Shown: in pieces, positions 33,661 through 44,236 of the stretch
How the letters are laid out: every line of letters starts with the position of its first letter
Numbering within the stretch: the stretch's first letter is position 1
DNA from: Sacculina carcini
Taxonomy: Eukaryota; Arthropoda; Thecostraca; Sacculinidae
Length of the DNA: 64,000 nt
Assembly (NCBI GenBank): GCA_916048095.2
Contig: OU696589.1
Coordinates: forward strand, 2,427,448 to 2,491,447
Direction of reading: 5' to 3'
Position numbers and translations under genes: made by a program
The notes under the pieces: model-generated
Databases searched by the model: none
What the model saw: only the letters and a program-made list of their open reading frames with translations
Told to the model about the DNA's origin: nothing

Positions 33661-34787
33661 CAAACGTGACCGAGCTGTCGCCGCCGACGTACACGCCCCC
33701 GAAGCGCCCAACAACATACATGCCGATTATTGCGTCGACACCGTCTATGAGCTTATCGGCCACAATAAACGACAACGACATCTCTCGACCACCAACCTTC
33801 AGCCGACCATATATGACACCACTGCAACCGACGCTGCGACCGTCGTATGCGTACACCTGTCGCGCCACACGCGGCGCGTTCGTCGCTAGCTCGCGCGCGA
33901 CGATCGAAGTCGTGCAGCCAGTATCGACGACCGCTACAACCACCTGGCCGTCAATGGTGGCTGACACGCACGGCAGCGCCTCTAGTCGCGGCCTGGGGCC
34001 ACTGGGAGGCCTGATGGCGCAGCAGACCTCCCAGCCGCGTTTCCCGAACCAGCTTGGACAGGGTACGGACAGTTTCGTACAAAATGTGCGCCGCCGCAGC
34101 GGAAACACTCGACACGCCGCCTCGGTTCTGTACTTCGTGGCGGCCCACGGTTAGCCCTTGACACCATTGCTATCGGTTGTCCTTCTCTTTCCGCTAGCAA
34201 CTCACGAGCGCGGTCCACCAACTGCGCAGTTGACAGGTTGTGGACTCCCTGTGAGCATCTTATATCCTTCGAGATATCTCGAGGAAGTCCAACAATAAAG
34301 GCTTTCTTCAGGACACTGTCATGATTGATGTCAGCAAGCTTGGCCAGCTGACGCAGCCGTGCCATGAAATTGTCAGGCGTTTCTCCTGCAGTGAGCTTGC
34401 CCGTCGCGAATTCCTCGTAAGCGTTGAAGGGGTTCTTGGCGTACGCCTTCAGCAGAGCCTTTTTGATGCTTTGATACGAGCCCTGCTCCTCCTCGCTAAG
34501 CTCATCGTACATGTTGTATGCCACACCCTCAAGGAAGAGCGACAGTACATCATGAAGCTCCGACACGCGACGCAACTTAGCCACCTTTTCGAATTTCCGC
34601 AGCCATTGCGTCACGTCTGATCCTTCGCAACCGCTGAAAGGCTTGATCATTTCAGAGAATTTGATCCCAGCAACAGGCACCGCCTCTGACGCATTTGCAC
34701 AGGGAGCGTCATCATGTCCACGTCGGCTTGCTGCCCCGTCATCAACCACTTTCGATCGACTCGCCATGCTAGCACGCCGAAATAGCT

Positions 34788-35062
34788 TGTAGTTACTCGC
34801 AGATAACAGCACAACACACTGTATTTGCACTCCCCACTGGTCAGAACGCAGCCAACACACAGGCCAACAGTCATTAGTACACTAACTACTCACGCGCAAC
34901 TAGCCTTACACATGCCGACAAACATACATACACACGCACGCACACATGTATACACTTGCATACACACACACCGCACGCGCCTTACACAGTATGTACCGCC
35001 GGTAATCAGCTGGCGTCATCGTCACTTCGACCAATCACCGAGCAGAACCCGATCACACCACA
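34788..35062 (-). repeat. 5' LTR of the minus-strand element
   Basis: 275 bases, nearly identical to the LTR at 30,684-30,938. The two differ by about three substitutions and one CA-rich length variant of about 20 bases. Confidence 0.85.
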
Positions 35063-35154
35063 AAATATTAATTGAGCAAGCTATTAATAAGCATAAGTGG
35101 CATTTAATTATTTTCCTAATGGATGATATAAATACTTATGCTATGTTGTACTTG

Positions 35155-36640
35155 TGTGAATAGGGCAGACAACTTCTGCTACATTTGTGGTGGTGTGACC
35201 TTTGCATCACAGAAGCGCCGTATGACTGCTCTGGTTAGAAAGGCATATCACTAGGGCTGTCAAAAGTTAATAAAGTTACTTTTTCACCTAAAGGTCACTT
35301 TTTCATAAGCTACCTAAAACTGCATATAAAAGCTGTGTACGATAATTATTAAAAAAGTTATTAGGTTACCAAAGGTTACTTTTTCATCGTTAGGTTACTT
35401 TTTTGCTTTTAAGGTTACTTTTTATCGTCAGGTTAGCTTTTGGTATTTTTCTTGTTATTAGGTAAGTTAACCACGAAGTTCGGTGACTTTTTGCAGATAA
35501 GAGGCACAAACCGGTATATATGAGGATAAAATAGAAAAAGAGATGGACTATTAGGTCTGAAGATCAAGAAATGTCTAAGTTTCTGCTGTTAGGATTTAGC
35601 AATTGGTATTCATCCTAATATCTGTGCTACTCGATATTTATACGTTTTTGGGTACGCAGGATAGTGTAATTCCATTTTAGAAAATGTCCACGAACTGGAG
35701 GGTGTCGTGAGATGTTTGGAGCGTGGTATAGTACGATGTGTGAGCTCTCTATACCAGATAATGCACTGTAGCACTTGACAGTACGTATTTACTTGAACAG
35801 AAATTAGCACGTGATTTTCAGGGCGTGAGAGAGCGCCATTTTCCCACATTTGACATTTATAAGACTGTGAGCGCAGGGTGCTACATATGGGAGGACGGGG
35901 GCATTCACACATGCAGTGTTTACGCTCACACAAATATACAAGCTGTAGTACGTGCTATTTGATAAAAAGTTCCATTGGAACATTATTGCGTCCATTATTA
36001 CAAATATTTACATTTGCAATTAGTGTATTTCGCATTTGTATTATCCTTCCACATGAAATTATATTTGGATGGTTATGCTCCTTTTTTCGAAGTTAGCAAA
36101 ATTATGGCTAGTCACTTATGGTGGTTTGATGTAAAATGGTGCAAGATCGGAGAGAGGATGGAAAAATAGTACCAACTCGGAAATAGGATAGAAGGACTGG
36201 TGTATTTTCTTCCTTCAGAACTGCTAACAAAAATTGACCTTTTTTGAAGGAGGTTATTTTTAGGTTACTTTTTTATTGGTTATTAGGTTACTTTATATGT
36301 TCACAAACAAACAACAAACAAACCGTGTATTTCATATAGCGCACTAATCAGCAAAGGCGTGATAAACATGTGATAAAGCGATACAAAAGTGATAATAACA
36401 TTAAAACTCAGGTTATTTTTAGGTTACTTTTTCTCGAAAATAAAGTTACTTTTTTCTGATTTTTAGGTTACTTTTTTGACAGCCCTACATATCACCTATA
36501 TTTTTTATGCAAGATTCGTGACCAGGATAAGAAATAGGCTCCTCACGCATGCTGCAACACTTGTGCTACAAACCTTCGCCAGTGGTTGAAGAGAAAGAGT
36601 ATAAGCTGTGTAAGCTGTAAGCTGTATAAGCTGTGTGATG
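35155..36640 (+). pseudogene. Arthropod repetitive CYICG/CYFC-family gene, copy C, split by a hAT element
   Basis: The N-terminal zinc-like block of the family is visible as ADNFCYICGGVTFASQKRRM and TALVRKAYH up to 35,251. It resumes after the inserted element at 36,496 with YFLCKIRDQDKK, APHACCNTCATNLRQWLKRK. The order CYICG, RK, DQDK, PHACC is the conserved start of the family. The sequence then degenerates into TAAGCTGTG repeats and the rest of the gene is missing. A stop replaces the expected Trp after DQDKK. Confidence 0.75.
35252..36487 (-). mobile_element. Non-autonomous hAT element, copy 2
   Basis: 1,236 bases, inverted relative to copy 1 at 336-1600, with the same TAGGGCTGTCAAAA ends and AGTAACCT-rich flanks. 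An exact 8-base duplication CATATCAC (35,244-35,251 and 36,488-36,495) surrounds it. It landed inside the CYICG block of the repetitive gene. Confidence 0.92.
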
Positions 36641-36842
36641 ATAATGGAAATTTGATTGCCGGGACATTTTACTATCAATAACTTCAACGTGTTTGAGTAC
36701 AACATGAATATTGTGCATTGTCTTTGCAACCGTTTTAATTCGATTAAGTCAAACCGTTTTGTATAAACAGGGCACCATTTCAACTTTGATTGAAAATATT
36801 TTTGGTAAAGGGTATAGGAGAAATGTTTATTATATACTGTAA
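36641..36842. other. Short dispersed repeat, no gene
   Basis: Contains ACATGAATATTGTGCATTGT...AGTCAAACCGTTTTGTATAAA (about 36,697-36,770), shared with 22,206-22,280. I see nothing else. Confidence 0.5.
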
Positions 36843-37153
36843 ATCAAACAAATGCGGCGCGAAAAAGACAAAATAATTTTGAGACAAATGCGGCGCGAAA
36901 GAGACGAACAAAATAATTTAGAGACAAATGCGACGCGAAAGAGACAAACAAAATAATTTAGAGACAAATGCGGCGCGAAAGAGACAAACAAAATAATTTA
37001 GAGACAAATGCCGTGCAAAAGAGACAAAGTAATTTGGAGACAAATGTGGCGCTAAAGAGACAAAGTAATTTAGAGACAAATGTGGCGTTAAATAGACAAA
37101 GTAATTTAGAGACAAATGTGGCGCTAAAGGGACAAATAAAGACAAACAAAATT
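36843..37153 (+). repeat. Minisatellite array 1 (about 8 units)
   Basis: Units of about 36-46 bases of the type AATTTAGAGACAAATGTGGC plus GCTAAAGAGACAAAGT. The last unit ends GACAAACAAAATT, immediately followed by the 5' end of LINE copy 1. The same minisatellite recurs after this LINE and after the next one. Confidence 0.9.
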
Positions 37154-37327
37154 CAGTCTTGTGTGTGCAGTCTTTCTGGCAGCATTGTGTTGACGATTGA
37201 CTGACTTGACGGGACTTATTTAGTACTTGCGATCTTTTTCCTTTTTTGTAGTTTTTTTTCTTCTTTCCTAATTTTCCTGGTTTATTGGGGGTTTTTTTGA
37301 GGGAGCGGTGACCCGCATGGTCGGTCC

Positions 37328-38755
37328 ATGACCCGACCAGGCGTGGCGGAGGCGCCGGGTCCTCCCGGGACCCGGAAACGGCGCAAAAGACATAGAGGCA
37401 GGAAGTCCAGCTCTTCGGATCGTCACTCGGAGGTTTCTTGTCCGAGTGATTGTTCCCGGATCACTGACACGGCAACGAAAAAGGATACGACGGCGACTAA
37501 ATCTAATGGGGAATTGACTATTGGCAAGGAAAACGGAAATGTTTCACCAACCACTTCGGATCTGAGCAATAGGTATGTGGATCCCAACGGCTCATTTGTG
37601 ATGATTAGATCCAAAAACGAGAATTTCTCATTCAGGCGAATTGGACCTTTCTGGCCGTGTGCACAATTAGAGTGTTTTTTCGGAAAAGTAAAGTTTGAGT
37701 GCCAGACTCCGTTTGACGGCTCTTTTATGGTGAAAACAAAGAACGCCAAGCAAACGTTGAGGCTGCTGAAATGTACAGAATTTTGTCACCAACCCGTTAC
37801 AGTGACCACCGACAGTGTCCGCAACTCGTCGAAAGGAGTTGTATTTGCTCCCGAGCTGCGAGACCTGTCGGAAGAGGATATTTGCAAGGGACTCAGTGCC
37901 GAGGGGGTGAGTGGTGTGCGTCGTGTGACTGCGTTCCGTGACGGTCAACGACGACCAACACCACTGCTCATCCTCACTTTCAACTCATCAACTCGACCAA
38001 CAGAAGTATTTGCTGGCTACCTGAAGTACGATGTGCGCGTGTTCATCCAGAACCCACTTCGCTGCTTCAGGTGCCAGCGATATGGACACGGTGCGCGCAA
38101 TTGTTGTGGTGAGGCGCTATGTGCGCGGTGCGGCGAGCGCGACCACGGTGACGAGCCGTGTAGCGTCCCCTGTCGCTGTCTGCACTGCCGCAGCACTGAA
38201 CACTCCGCCGGACACAGCAGCTGCCCTGTGTGGCAAAAGGAAAAGGAGATATGTGCAATTCAGGCCAACCAAGGCATCTCTTTCGTTGAAGCCCGCAAAC
38301 TGTACGAGAGACAGTGCCCCCCGAGGCAGCTCTCGTACGCGGTGACTGCCAAACAGCCAACACAGTGTGTATCAGTGGGTGTGCAGACTGACACCATCCC
38401 GCAGCTGCCCCCTCTGATGCGAATTCCACCACTGCAGAAACAAACAAACACAAACAAACACCAGTCAGTATGCACCACACAAACTCAAACTCCACCAGCA
38501 CTGAAAAAATTTCAAAACACGACCACAACAGCATCACCAAAAACACCGGCTCAGGCGAGTTCTTCGCGAACCGCCACATGTCCCGCGGACCACACTTACA
38601 GTGGGCCAAAAAAGACGGCGTCGAAGCGGACGCCGTGCCGACGATCGAAGTCGGCCACCCCTGTCATCGACATCGTCGATGTGCCCCCCGATGACCCGGG
38701 GAGTGCCGACACTGCTGACGTTTCTCCGGATGGCCCGGGGAACGTCAGCACATAG
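37328..38755 (+). CDS. ORF1 protein of I-clade LINE copy 1
   Basis: An uninterrupted 475-residue frame. A basic N-terminus (GPPGTRKRRKRHRGRKSSSS) is followed by a conserved domain (SFRRIGPFWP, TPFDGSFMVKTKNAKQT, LRDLSEEDI) that resembles the RNA-binding part of I-type ORF1 proteins. Three zinc knuckles follow: CFRCQRYGHGARNC, CARCGERDHGDEPC and CLHCRSTEHSAGHSSC. The block WQKEKEICAIQANQGISFVEAR is typical of this ORF1 family, and a Ser/Thr/Gln-rich tail ends the protein. The protein would coat element RNA. The ATG at 37,328 fits the counterpart in copy 2; a nearby upstream ATG at 37,318 is out of frame. Confidence 0.85.
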   Translation: MTRPGVAEAPGPPGTRKRRKRHRGRKSSSSDRHSEVSCPSDCSRITDTATKKDTTATKSNGELTIGKENGNVSPTTSDLSNRYVDPNGSFVMIRSKNENFSFRRIGPFWPCAQLECFFGKVKFECQTPFDGSFMVKTKNAKQTLRLLKCTEFCHQPVTVTTDSVRNSSKGVVFAPELRDLSEEDICKGLSAEGVSGVRRVTAFRDGQRRPTPLLILTFNSSTRPTEVFAGYLKYDVRVFIQNPLRCFRCQRYGHGARNCCGEALCARCGERDHGDEPCSVPCRCLHCRSTEHSAGHSSCPVWQKEKEICAIQANQGISFVEARKLYERQCPPRQLSYAVTAKQPTQCVSVGVQTDTIPQLPPLMRIPPLQKQTNTNKHQSVCTTQTQTPPALKKFQNTTTTASPKTPAQASSSRTATCPADHTYSGPKKTASKRTPCRRSKSATPVIDIVDVPPDDPGSADTADVSPDGPGNVST

Positions 38756-38779
38756 CTTTAATTTTTATTAGTATTTATC

Positions 38780-41700
38780 ATGGCGACCGAGTGCAATAGT
38801 TTTTTTCCTGCTGCAATGGAACTGTCGTGGGCTTTTATCAAAATGGGCTGAGTGTGAACAATTATTTTATCATCGCTCACCCAGTATCGTCGCCCTTGTC
38901 ATCGCCCGCCACATGTCTCACCTTATTCACTCGATCGTCTTTTAAACAATATCATTTTTAGTTCACAGCACAAAGTTTTAATTGTTGGTGATTTTAACGC
39001 GCACAGTTCATTATGGGGCAGTTGTCTGACGTCAGACAAGGGTCGATTGATAGAGCGTTTTATGGCGTATAATAATTTTGTTGTAATGAATGATGGGTCG
39101 CCGACACACTATGACATATCTACCGGATATTCATCGGCCATAGATCTGACACTGTGCTCACCTGAGGTTGCCAGTTGGTTTGGCTGGTCGACAGATACTG
39201 ATCTGAGATCGTCAGACCACTATCCAGTGTACCTGTCAGCACCTCAGCGTGCTAGCCCAGCACAGTGGATCCCAGGATGGAACCTGAAGCGAGCCAACTG
39301 GACTCTTTTTAGTCAGTGCTGCACGTGGGATCAGTCCGATGAGAACGAAAATGTCCACCATCTACACCATCAAATAAACATGGCTCTCCAGCGGGCAGCT
39401 ACGCTATCTATGCCGTATAAATCGCTCCCGCCCAAAAAAAGTCCAGTGCCCTGGTTCACGGACGAATGCCGCCAAGCGCTGGCTCGTAGGAAGAGGGCAC
39501 TGAGACAACACAAACGCCTCAACACTGTCGACTCCAAAATTTCATTCTGCAGGGAACGTGCGCGCGTTAGAAAAACTATTACAAATGCAAAAATTTCCTC
39601 CTGGCAAAACTTCCTTAGATCGTTTAACTCATCTACATCAATTACAGAAATATGGCAGGGTATAAGAAGGTTGAACGGCAAGCAGATCGCTAGACCACTA
39701 CCGATACTGAGTGTCAACGGGGTCAACGTGGGAGAGCCGAAGGCGGTGGCAAATGCGCTGGCTCTCCATTTCGAGACAATCACCGCAGCCGACACCAGTG
39801 ACGTCTCGGGTGGTCAAGCTATGCCACGTCTCACTGTGCCATCTTCAGCCTTCGAAACTCCATATCAACTGGCATATAATAACACTTTCACCAAGCATGA
39901 ACTCACCAGTGCAATAGCCAAGTCCGGGCACACATCAGTTGGCCCAGACAATATTCACTACGCATTTTTAAAACATGCTCCATCAGATTTTATCAACCGT
40001 ATTTTATCATTTTTTAATCTCATCTGGACCTCACAGATATTTCCACCTTCCTGGAAAGAGAGTATCATTTCGCCAATCCTCAAAAGAGATAAACCAAAGA
40101 ATACTTCTGCGTCATATAGACCAATCACACTCACATGTTGCTTGGGCGAAACGATGGAGCGCATGGTGGCACACAGGCTCTCGTACCTGATGGAAACCCA
40201 TCATATCATCGATGAGCACCAGAGTGCATTTCGCCCTGGTTGTGCCGCCATTGACCAAATTGTGCGTCTCGAAAACGACATCAGGCTGGGTTTTGGGGCC
40301 AGACAGTGCACACTGGTCGTGTATCTGGACCTCACCAATGCCTACGACAGTGTTTCCCCAGATATTTTGCTCCACAAAGTTCATCATATGGGTTTCAGAG
40401 GCCAATTGGCACAATATATCAGAAATTTTATCACAGGTACCAGGTGGTTTCAGGTGAGGCTGGGCAGTGTCCTCTCTGACTGGCATGCGTCAGCAAAGGG
40501 CCTGCCTCAGGGCAGCTGCTTATCTCCTCTTTTATTTAATTTAATGATTAATGACATGTTTGATCGCATACCGACGGGAGTCTCGTATTCGCTTTATGCT
40601 GATGACTGTGCTATATGGGTCCGAGGTAGTGAGGTGTATGAAATGTTTTCTATTATGCAAGAAGCTTTAAACGGTCTGACACAATGGGCGAGCACAAATG
40701 GTCTCAGATTTTCTGGAAGGAAGTCTGCCGCCGTAATGTATGCGATTGATAGTTTTCAAGAGGGTCCCATACTTACAGTGGCAGACGAAGCAATTCCTTA
40801 TCAAGAGTCGCATAAATTCCTCGGAGTTATTCTTGATAAGAGACTCAATATGCGGCAACATGTGAGCCATTTGAAGACACAATGCGCCAAGAGACTGAAC
40901 ATAATGCGTGTTATCGCGGGTAATCGGTACGCGGGCGGAAGTACGTCGGTGCTCCAGAGCATATACAAGACCCTCGTTTTGCCGGTCATTGACTACGGTG
41001 CGCAGGTCTACTCAGCGGCGAGTCCGTCAGTTCTACAGCAGCTAGAGACCGTCCAGAACGAAGGTCTCAGAATCATTTCTGGGGCTTTCAGATCATCCCC
41101 GGTCGGAGCTTTACGTGCATACACTGGTATCCCCGCTCTTGAAGTGAGGAGAAATAAAACTATCCTGAGGTACGATTTAAAATTCTCATTAGAAAAGGTC
41201 ATTTTATCCGTCGAATTTTAAATTTTCATCCAATTCCATCTCATCAGCGCAGTCGGCGACATCGTGTATTTGCATCCACATTTTCGAGGCGAGCTTTAGC
41301 AAAATCGATTGAGATGAACGTTCCGATACCGAGTGAAAATCAAACTGAGGTACACCGTCCTCCTGCACCATAGGTCACACACATTCCCGTGACAACGTGC
41401 CTATGTCAGGAGAAATTGGGCGTACTCACAGACCTCGAAGTTCGCGATAGGTTCGCCGAGTTTTATCACCAAAACAAGGACTGGGTACACGTTTACACTG
41501 ACGGGTCGAAGTGGCAAGACAGAGTAGGATGCGCGGTCATAGTGAAAAACGTGCCACCTGAGCACCAGCAAACTTTTCGCTATCGCCTGCCGTCCTACAC
41601 CACTGTGTTTCACGCGGAACTGTATGCAATCTACAAAGCAGTTGAGTTTGCGAGCTTTCAACATTACCCAAAGTTTTTTATCATATCAGATTCTAAGGCG

Positions 41701-42338
41701 GCACTTCAACATTTATCCAATCATTCATCACTCGATTTTATTCACCATCGAATTTTAGACCTATATAGACAAATTGTGACGAGCGGCAAATCCTGTGTTT
41801 TTATGTGGGTGCCAGCTCACCGAGGAATCACTGGCAACGAATTAGCGGATGCAGAGGCTAAATGCGCTCTCGAGGAGATCACGATACAAAGCTATCCTTT
41901 AAATAAGTCGATTACAGATGCGATCGTGGATAGTCATATTCGGCAATTTGTCAAGACCCGCTGGCAGCAAGAACGGCATCAATACAAACTGGGCGAGGTC
42001 ACCGATGACGTTGGTCCCTGGTCAGTGACAGCTGTTCTACCACGGATAATAGAAGTATTACTGGCCAGACTGCGTATAGGCCACTCAAGGTTGACTCATG
42101 GGTTTTTAATGGAAAGTACTCCACCGCCTCACTGTTCTCGATGTAATGCCGTTTTAACTATCGACCATATACTTTTAGATTGCATGTGCTATGCCGAGAG
42201 TCGTAAGCCATTGCGCGAAACTGCCTCAATAAGAATATATCATGGAATAGGGCGAGTTTGCTGAGCAGTAGCGATCCGCATTTGACCAAACATTTGGTTG
42301 AATACGTTTTTGTGACCGGTCTTGCCGAGGAACTGTGA
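38780..42338 (+). pseudogene. ORF2 of I-clade LINE copy 1: endonuclease (deleted), RT, RNase H
   Basis: ORF2 starts at ATG 38,780, 25 bases after ORF1. A frameshift in a T run near 38,800 and an internal deletion of about 300 bases near 38,905 remove the middle of the endonuclease; KVLIVGDFNAHSSLWG and SSDHYPV remain. From about 38,990 the frame is open through RT (SYRPITLTCCLGE, VVYLDLTNAYDSV, KGLPQGSCLSPLLF, YADDCAIW, FLGVILDKRL) to a frameshift near 41,190. A stop follows at about 41,371, then RNase H (VYTDGSKWQDRVG, HAELYAIYKA, SDSKAALQHLS, WVPAHRGITGNELADAEA). A last frameshift near 42,215 precedes the C-terminus LAEEL. About five lesions in all. Confidence 0.88.
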
Positions 42339-42453
42339 TGTGCTTTAAATCATTTGCTTTTCATATCCTAGTCATTTCCACTCATATTTTTATCCTTTTT
42401 AAAATCTTGATGATTGACTTTTAACGACGATGTGACGCTGATCAGACTATTGT

Positions 42454-42485
42454 AGCGCAAAGTGGTCGGAATCGGCCGACGCGCT
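42454..42485 (+). other. 3' stem-loop of I-clade LINE copy 1
   Basis: Two nested stems, AGCGC with GCGCT and GTCGG with CCGAC, close just before ATACC and the (CAA)n tail. A structured 3' end next to the tail is where LINE reverse transcriptases typically recognise their RNA. Confidence 0.65.
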
Positions 42486-42503
42486 ATACCAACAACAACA
42501 ACA

Positions 42504-42578
42504 AACAAAATTAAATTTAAACAAAATAATTATTAAATACAAATGTGTCGCTAAAGAGACAAATGAAGACAAACAAAA
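42504..42578 (+). repeat. Minisatellite array 2, between the two LINEs
   Basis: A little over one unit (ATTAAATACAAATGTGTCGC, TAAAGAGACAAATGAAGACAAACAAAA) joins the tail of LINE copy 1 to the 5' end of LINE copy 2. It is the same sequence type as arrays 1 and 3. Confidence 0.9.
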
Positions 42579-42728
42579 CTATGTGCACAAAAGTGTTTGT
42601 GCTTTGGTGGTGTCAACATCTTTCTTCCAGTGGACTTTGACGCAGCATTTGTACCGACACGCCCTCTTTTTCTTCTTCACTTCAAACCCGGTGAGAGATT
42701 TTCAATCTTCTATAGACTGGTGTACTCA

Positions 42729-44236
42729 ATGCCCAAACCGGTTGTGGGGGGGGGGGTCCCCTGGACCCCCTGGGCCCCGGAAAACACGAAAAAAACGGAG
42801 AATGAGAAAACACTCTACTGATGAGTCCTCATTGAGTGACGAATCAGTGGGGTCTGGACGCGGCACGACTACGGCATTGACGCGGCACCCACTACGGACC
42901 CGAAAACTCTCAATCGAATGGATGACCGTAAGAAACAAACAAATGGAACTGACCCGGCTTCGAACCAGACCACGAAATGTCAGACTCCTAACACAAATGA
43001 ACGTATGGTGACTACTAGAATCCGAAATGACCCGGCAACAAGTAAGGCTAAGCAATTTGACCCAGAGGGATCTTACGTAGTGCTGAAGGCAAAAAATTCG
43101 TTCTCTTTTCGCAAGATTGGTCCGTTCTGGCCCTACAATGAGCTGAAATATCATCTTGGAAACCAAATGTTCAAATATGAAACACCGTTTGATGGCTCAA
43201 TAATTATTAAGGCTCACAATGCCAAACAAACAGGGAAACTGCTGAGTTTGAAGGAGTTTTGTCAACAGCCTGTGACTAGCGAACTAGACTCGAGAAGAAA
43301 CAGCAGCAGAGGATTAATCTATGGCCCTGAATTGCGTGAGCTCACGGAGACAGAGATACAGAGCCGAATGGAGAGTGAGGGAGTAACTGAGGTGTACCGT
43401 GTAAGCACGATCAGGTCGTGGGACCGCGTGCCAACAAACTTGCTGATTTTGACCTTTGACAGAACCAATCGCCCCGAACATGTACACGCAGTATTCATAC
43501 GGTATGAGGTACGCGTATATATTCCCAAACCAATGCGTTGTTTCAACTGCCACAGCTATGGTCACGGCACACGCAATTGTCGTAGACAACCAGTGTGTAG
43601 CGGGTGCGGTGAAACAGCGCACAGTGACAGTCCATGCTCGCGACCACAACACTTACAATTGTAAAAGTGAGACACACAACTGGGTCCAATGAATGTACAA
43701 CATGGCAACAGGAAAGAGACATTTGTCGTATCAAGGCCATTCACAATGTTTCTTTCAAGGAAGCGCGAAAAATGCAGGCTGAAAGTTCACCTAACACTTC
43801 GCGAAAACCTTACTCAGCGGTAGTAGGTGACACACAAAAACCACAAATGGTGCACTCAACAACACAGACTGATCCAATCCCAGGTCTACCTCCTTTGACA
43901 ATACTGTCAAGGCGTGATGACAACCATCGCGAGGTGCAAACAGAAGAGACTAGCACACAAGTATCAGCTGAAGTGGAGAACACAAAAATATCACGTACAC
44001 ACATAGATCGGAAACGACATGTCTCAGCAGACCATTCCTACTGTACAAATCATCAGAAAACACTGCAAAGTGATGCACATCTTTCAAAAACATCTCAAAA
44101 CATGCAAGCCACTCAGAATACATTACAAACCACACAGAATCAACAGAAAACACTACAACACAAAAAGGAACACTCACACTTAAAATCAAATCACAACTCA
44201 TTCTCCCAAAACAATCTGCCTCATGTCAGAAGCTGA
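42729..44236 (+). pseudogene. ORF1 of I-clade LINE copy 2
   Basis: The ATG at 42,729 corresponds to the start in copy 1. A run of 11 G near 42,745 shifts the frame at once; the basic region then reads SPGPPGPRKTRKKRRMRKHS. A second shift lies near 42,920-43,000, after which SFRKIGPFWPYNELKYHLGN and TPFDGSIIIKAHNAKQT are open, with zinc knuckles CFNCHSYGHGTRNC and CSGCGETAHSDSPC. A third shift near 43,650 precedes the WQQERDICRIKAIHNVSFKE block and a Gln/Thr/His-rich tail ending at 44,236. Confidence 0.8.

Larger units (their letters stand above)
30684..35062 (-). mobile_element. LTR retrotransposon (Gypsy-like lineage), nearly whole fossil
   Basis: Two LTRs (30,684-30,938 and 34,788-35,062) flank a minus-strand coding part. 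Their ends are inverted TGT...ACA, and AAAT lies outside each (30,679-30,682 with one extra base, and 35,063-35,066). Gag runs from the ATG at about 34,767 leftwards and has a zinc knuckle CFRCGGAHFVRNC. Protease (VVDTGCTTSIV) overlaps gag in another frame, a layout that in this group usually means programmed frameshifting. A tandem-repeat linker, RT (SSYIDDILV), RNase H (VWCDASSLAIG) and integrase (YRPSGNGIIERHHRTIKRM) extend to 30,983. The LTRs agree at about 98-99% apart from one short length difference. It looks nearly whole, with about one break, so it is young. Confidence 0.88.
37154..42503 (+). mobile_element. I-clade LINE, copy 1, full length, inserted in the minisatellite
   Basis: A 5.35-kb element with a 5' untranslated region, ORF1, ORF2 (endonuclease, RT, RNase H), a 3' stem-loop and a (CAA)n tail. 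Array sequence GACAAACAAAATT precedes it, and ACAAACAAAATTAAATTTAAAC follows the tail. The same string runs uninterrupted at about 57,988-58,010, so insertion duplicated about 10-13 bases of a minisatellite unit. Presence of RNase H and the ORF1 zinc-knuckle set place it in the I group (I/Nimb-like). Confidence 0.9.

Noticed and set aside
33297-34154. Plus-strand frame of 285 codons with APSALTQ repeats
   Set aside because: It is the shadow of the 21-base repeat and of the protease region of the minus-strand LTR element.
36843-37153. CRISPR-like array or promoter monomers of the LINE
   Set aside because: Units are contiguous without unique spacers, so it is not CRISPR. The same array continues beyond the 3' ends of both LINEs, which argues for a host minisatellite rather than LINE monomers.
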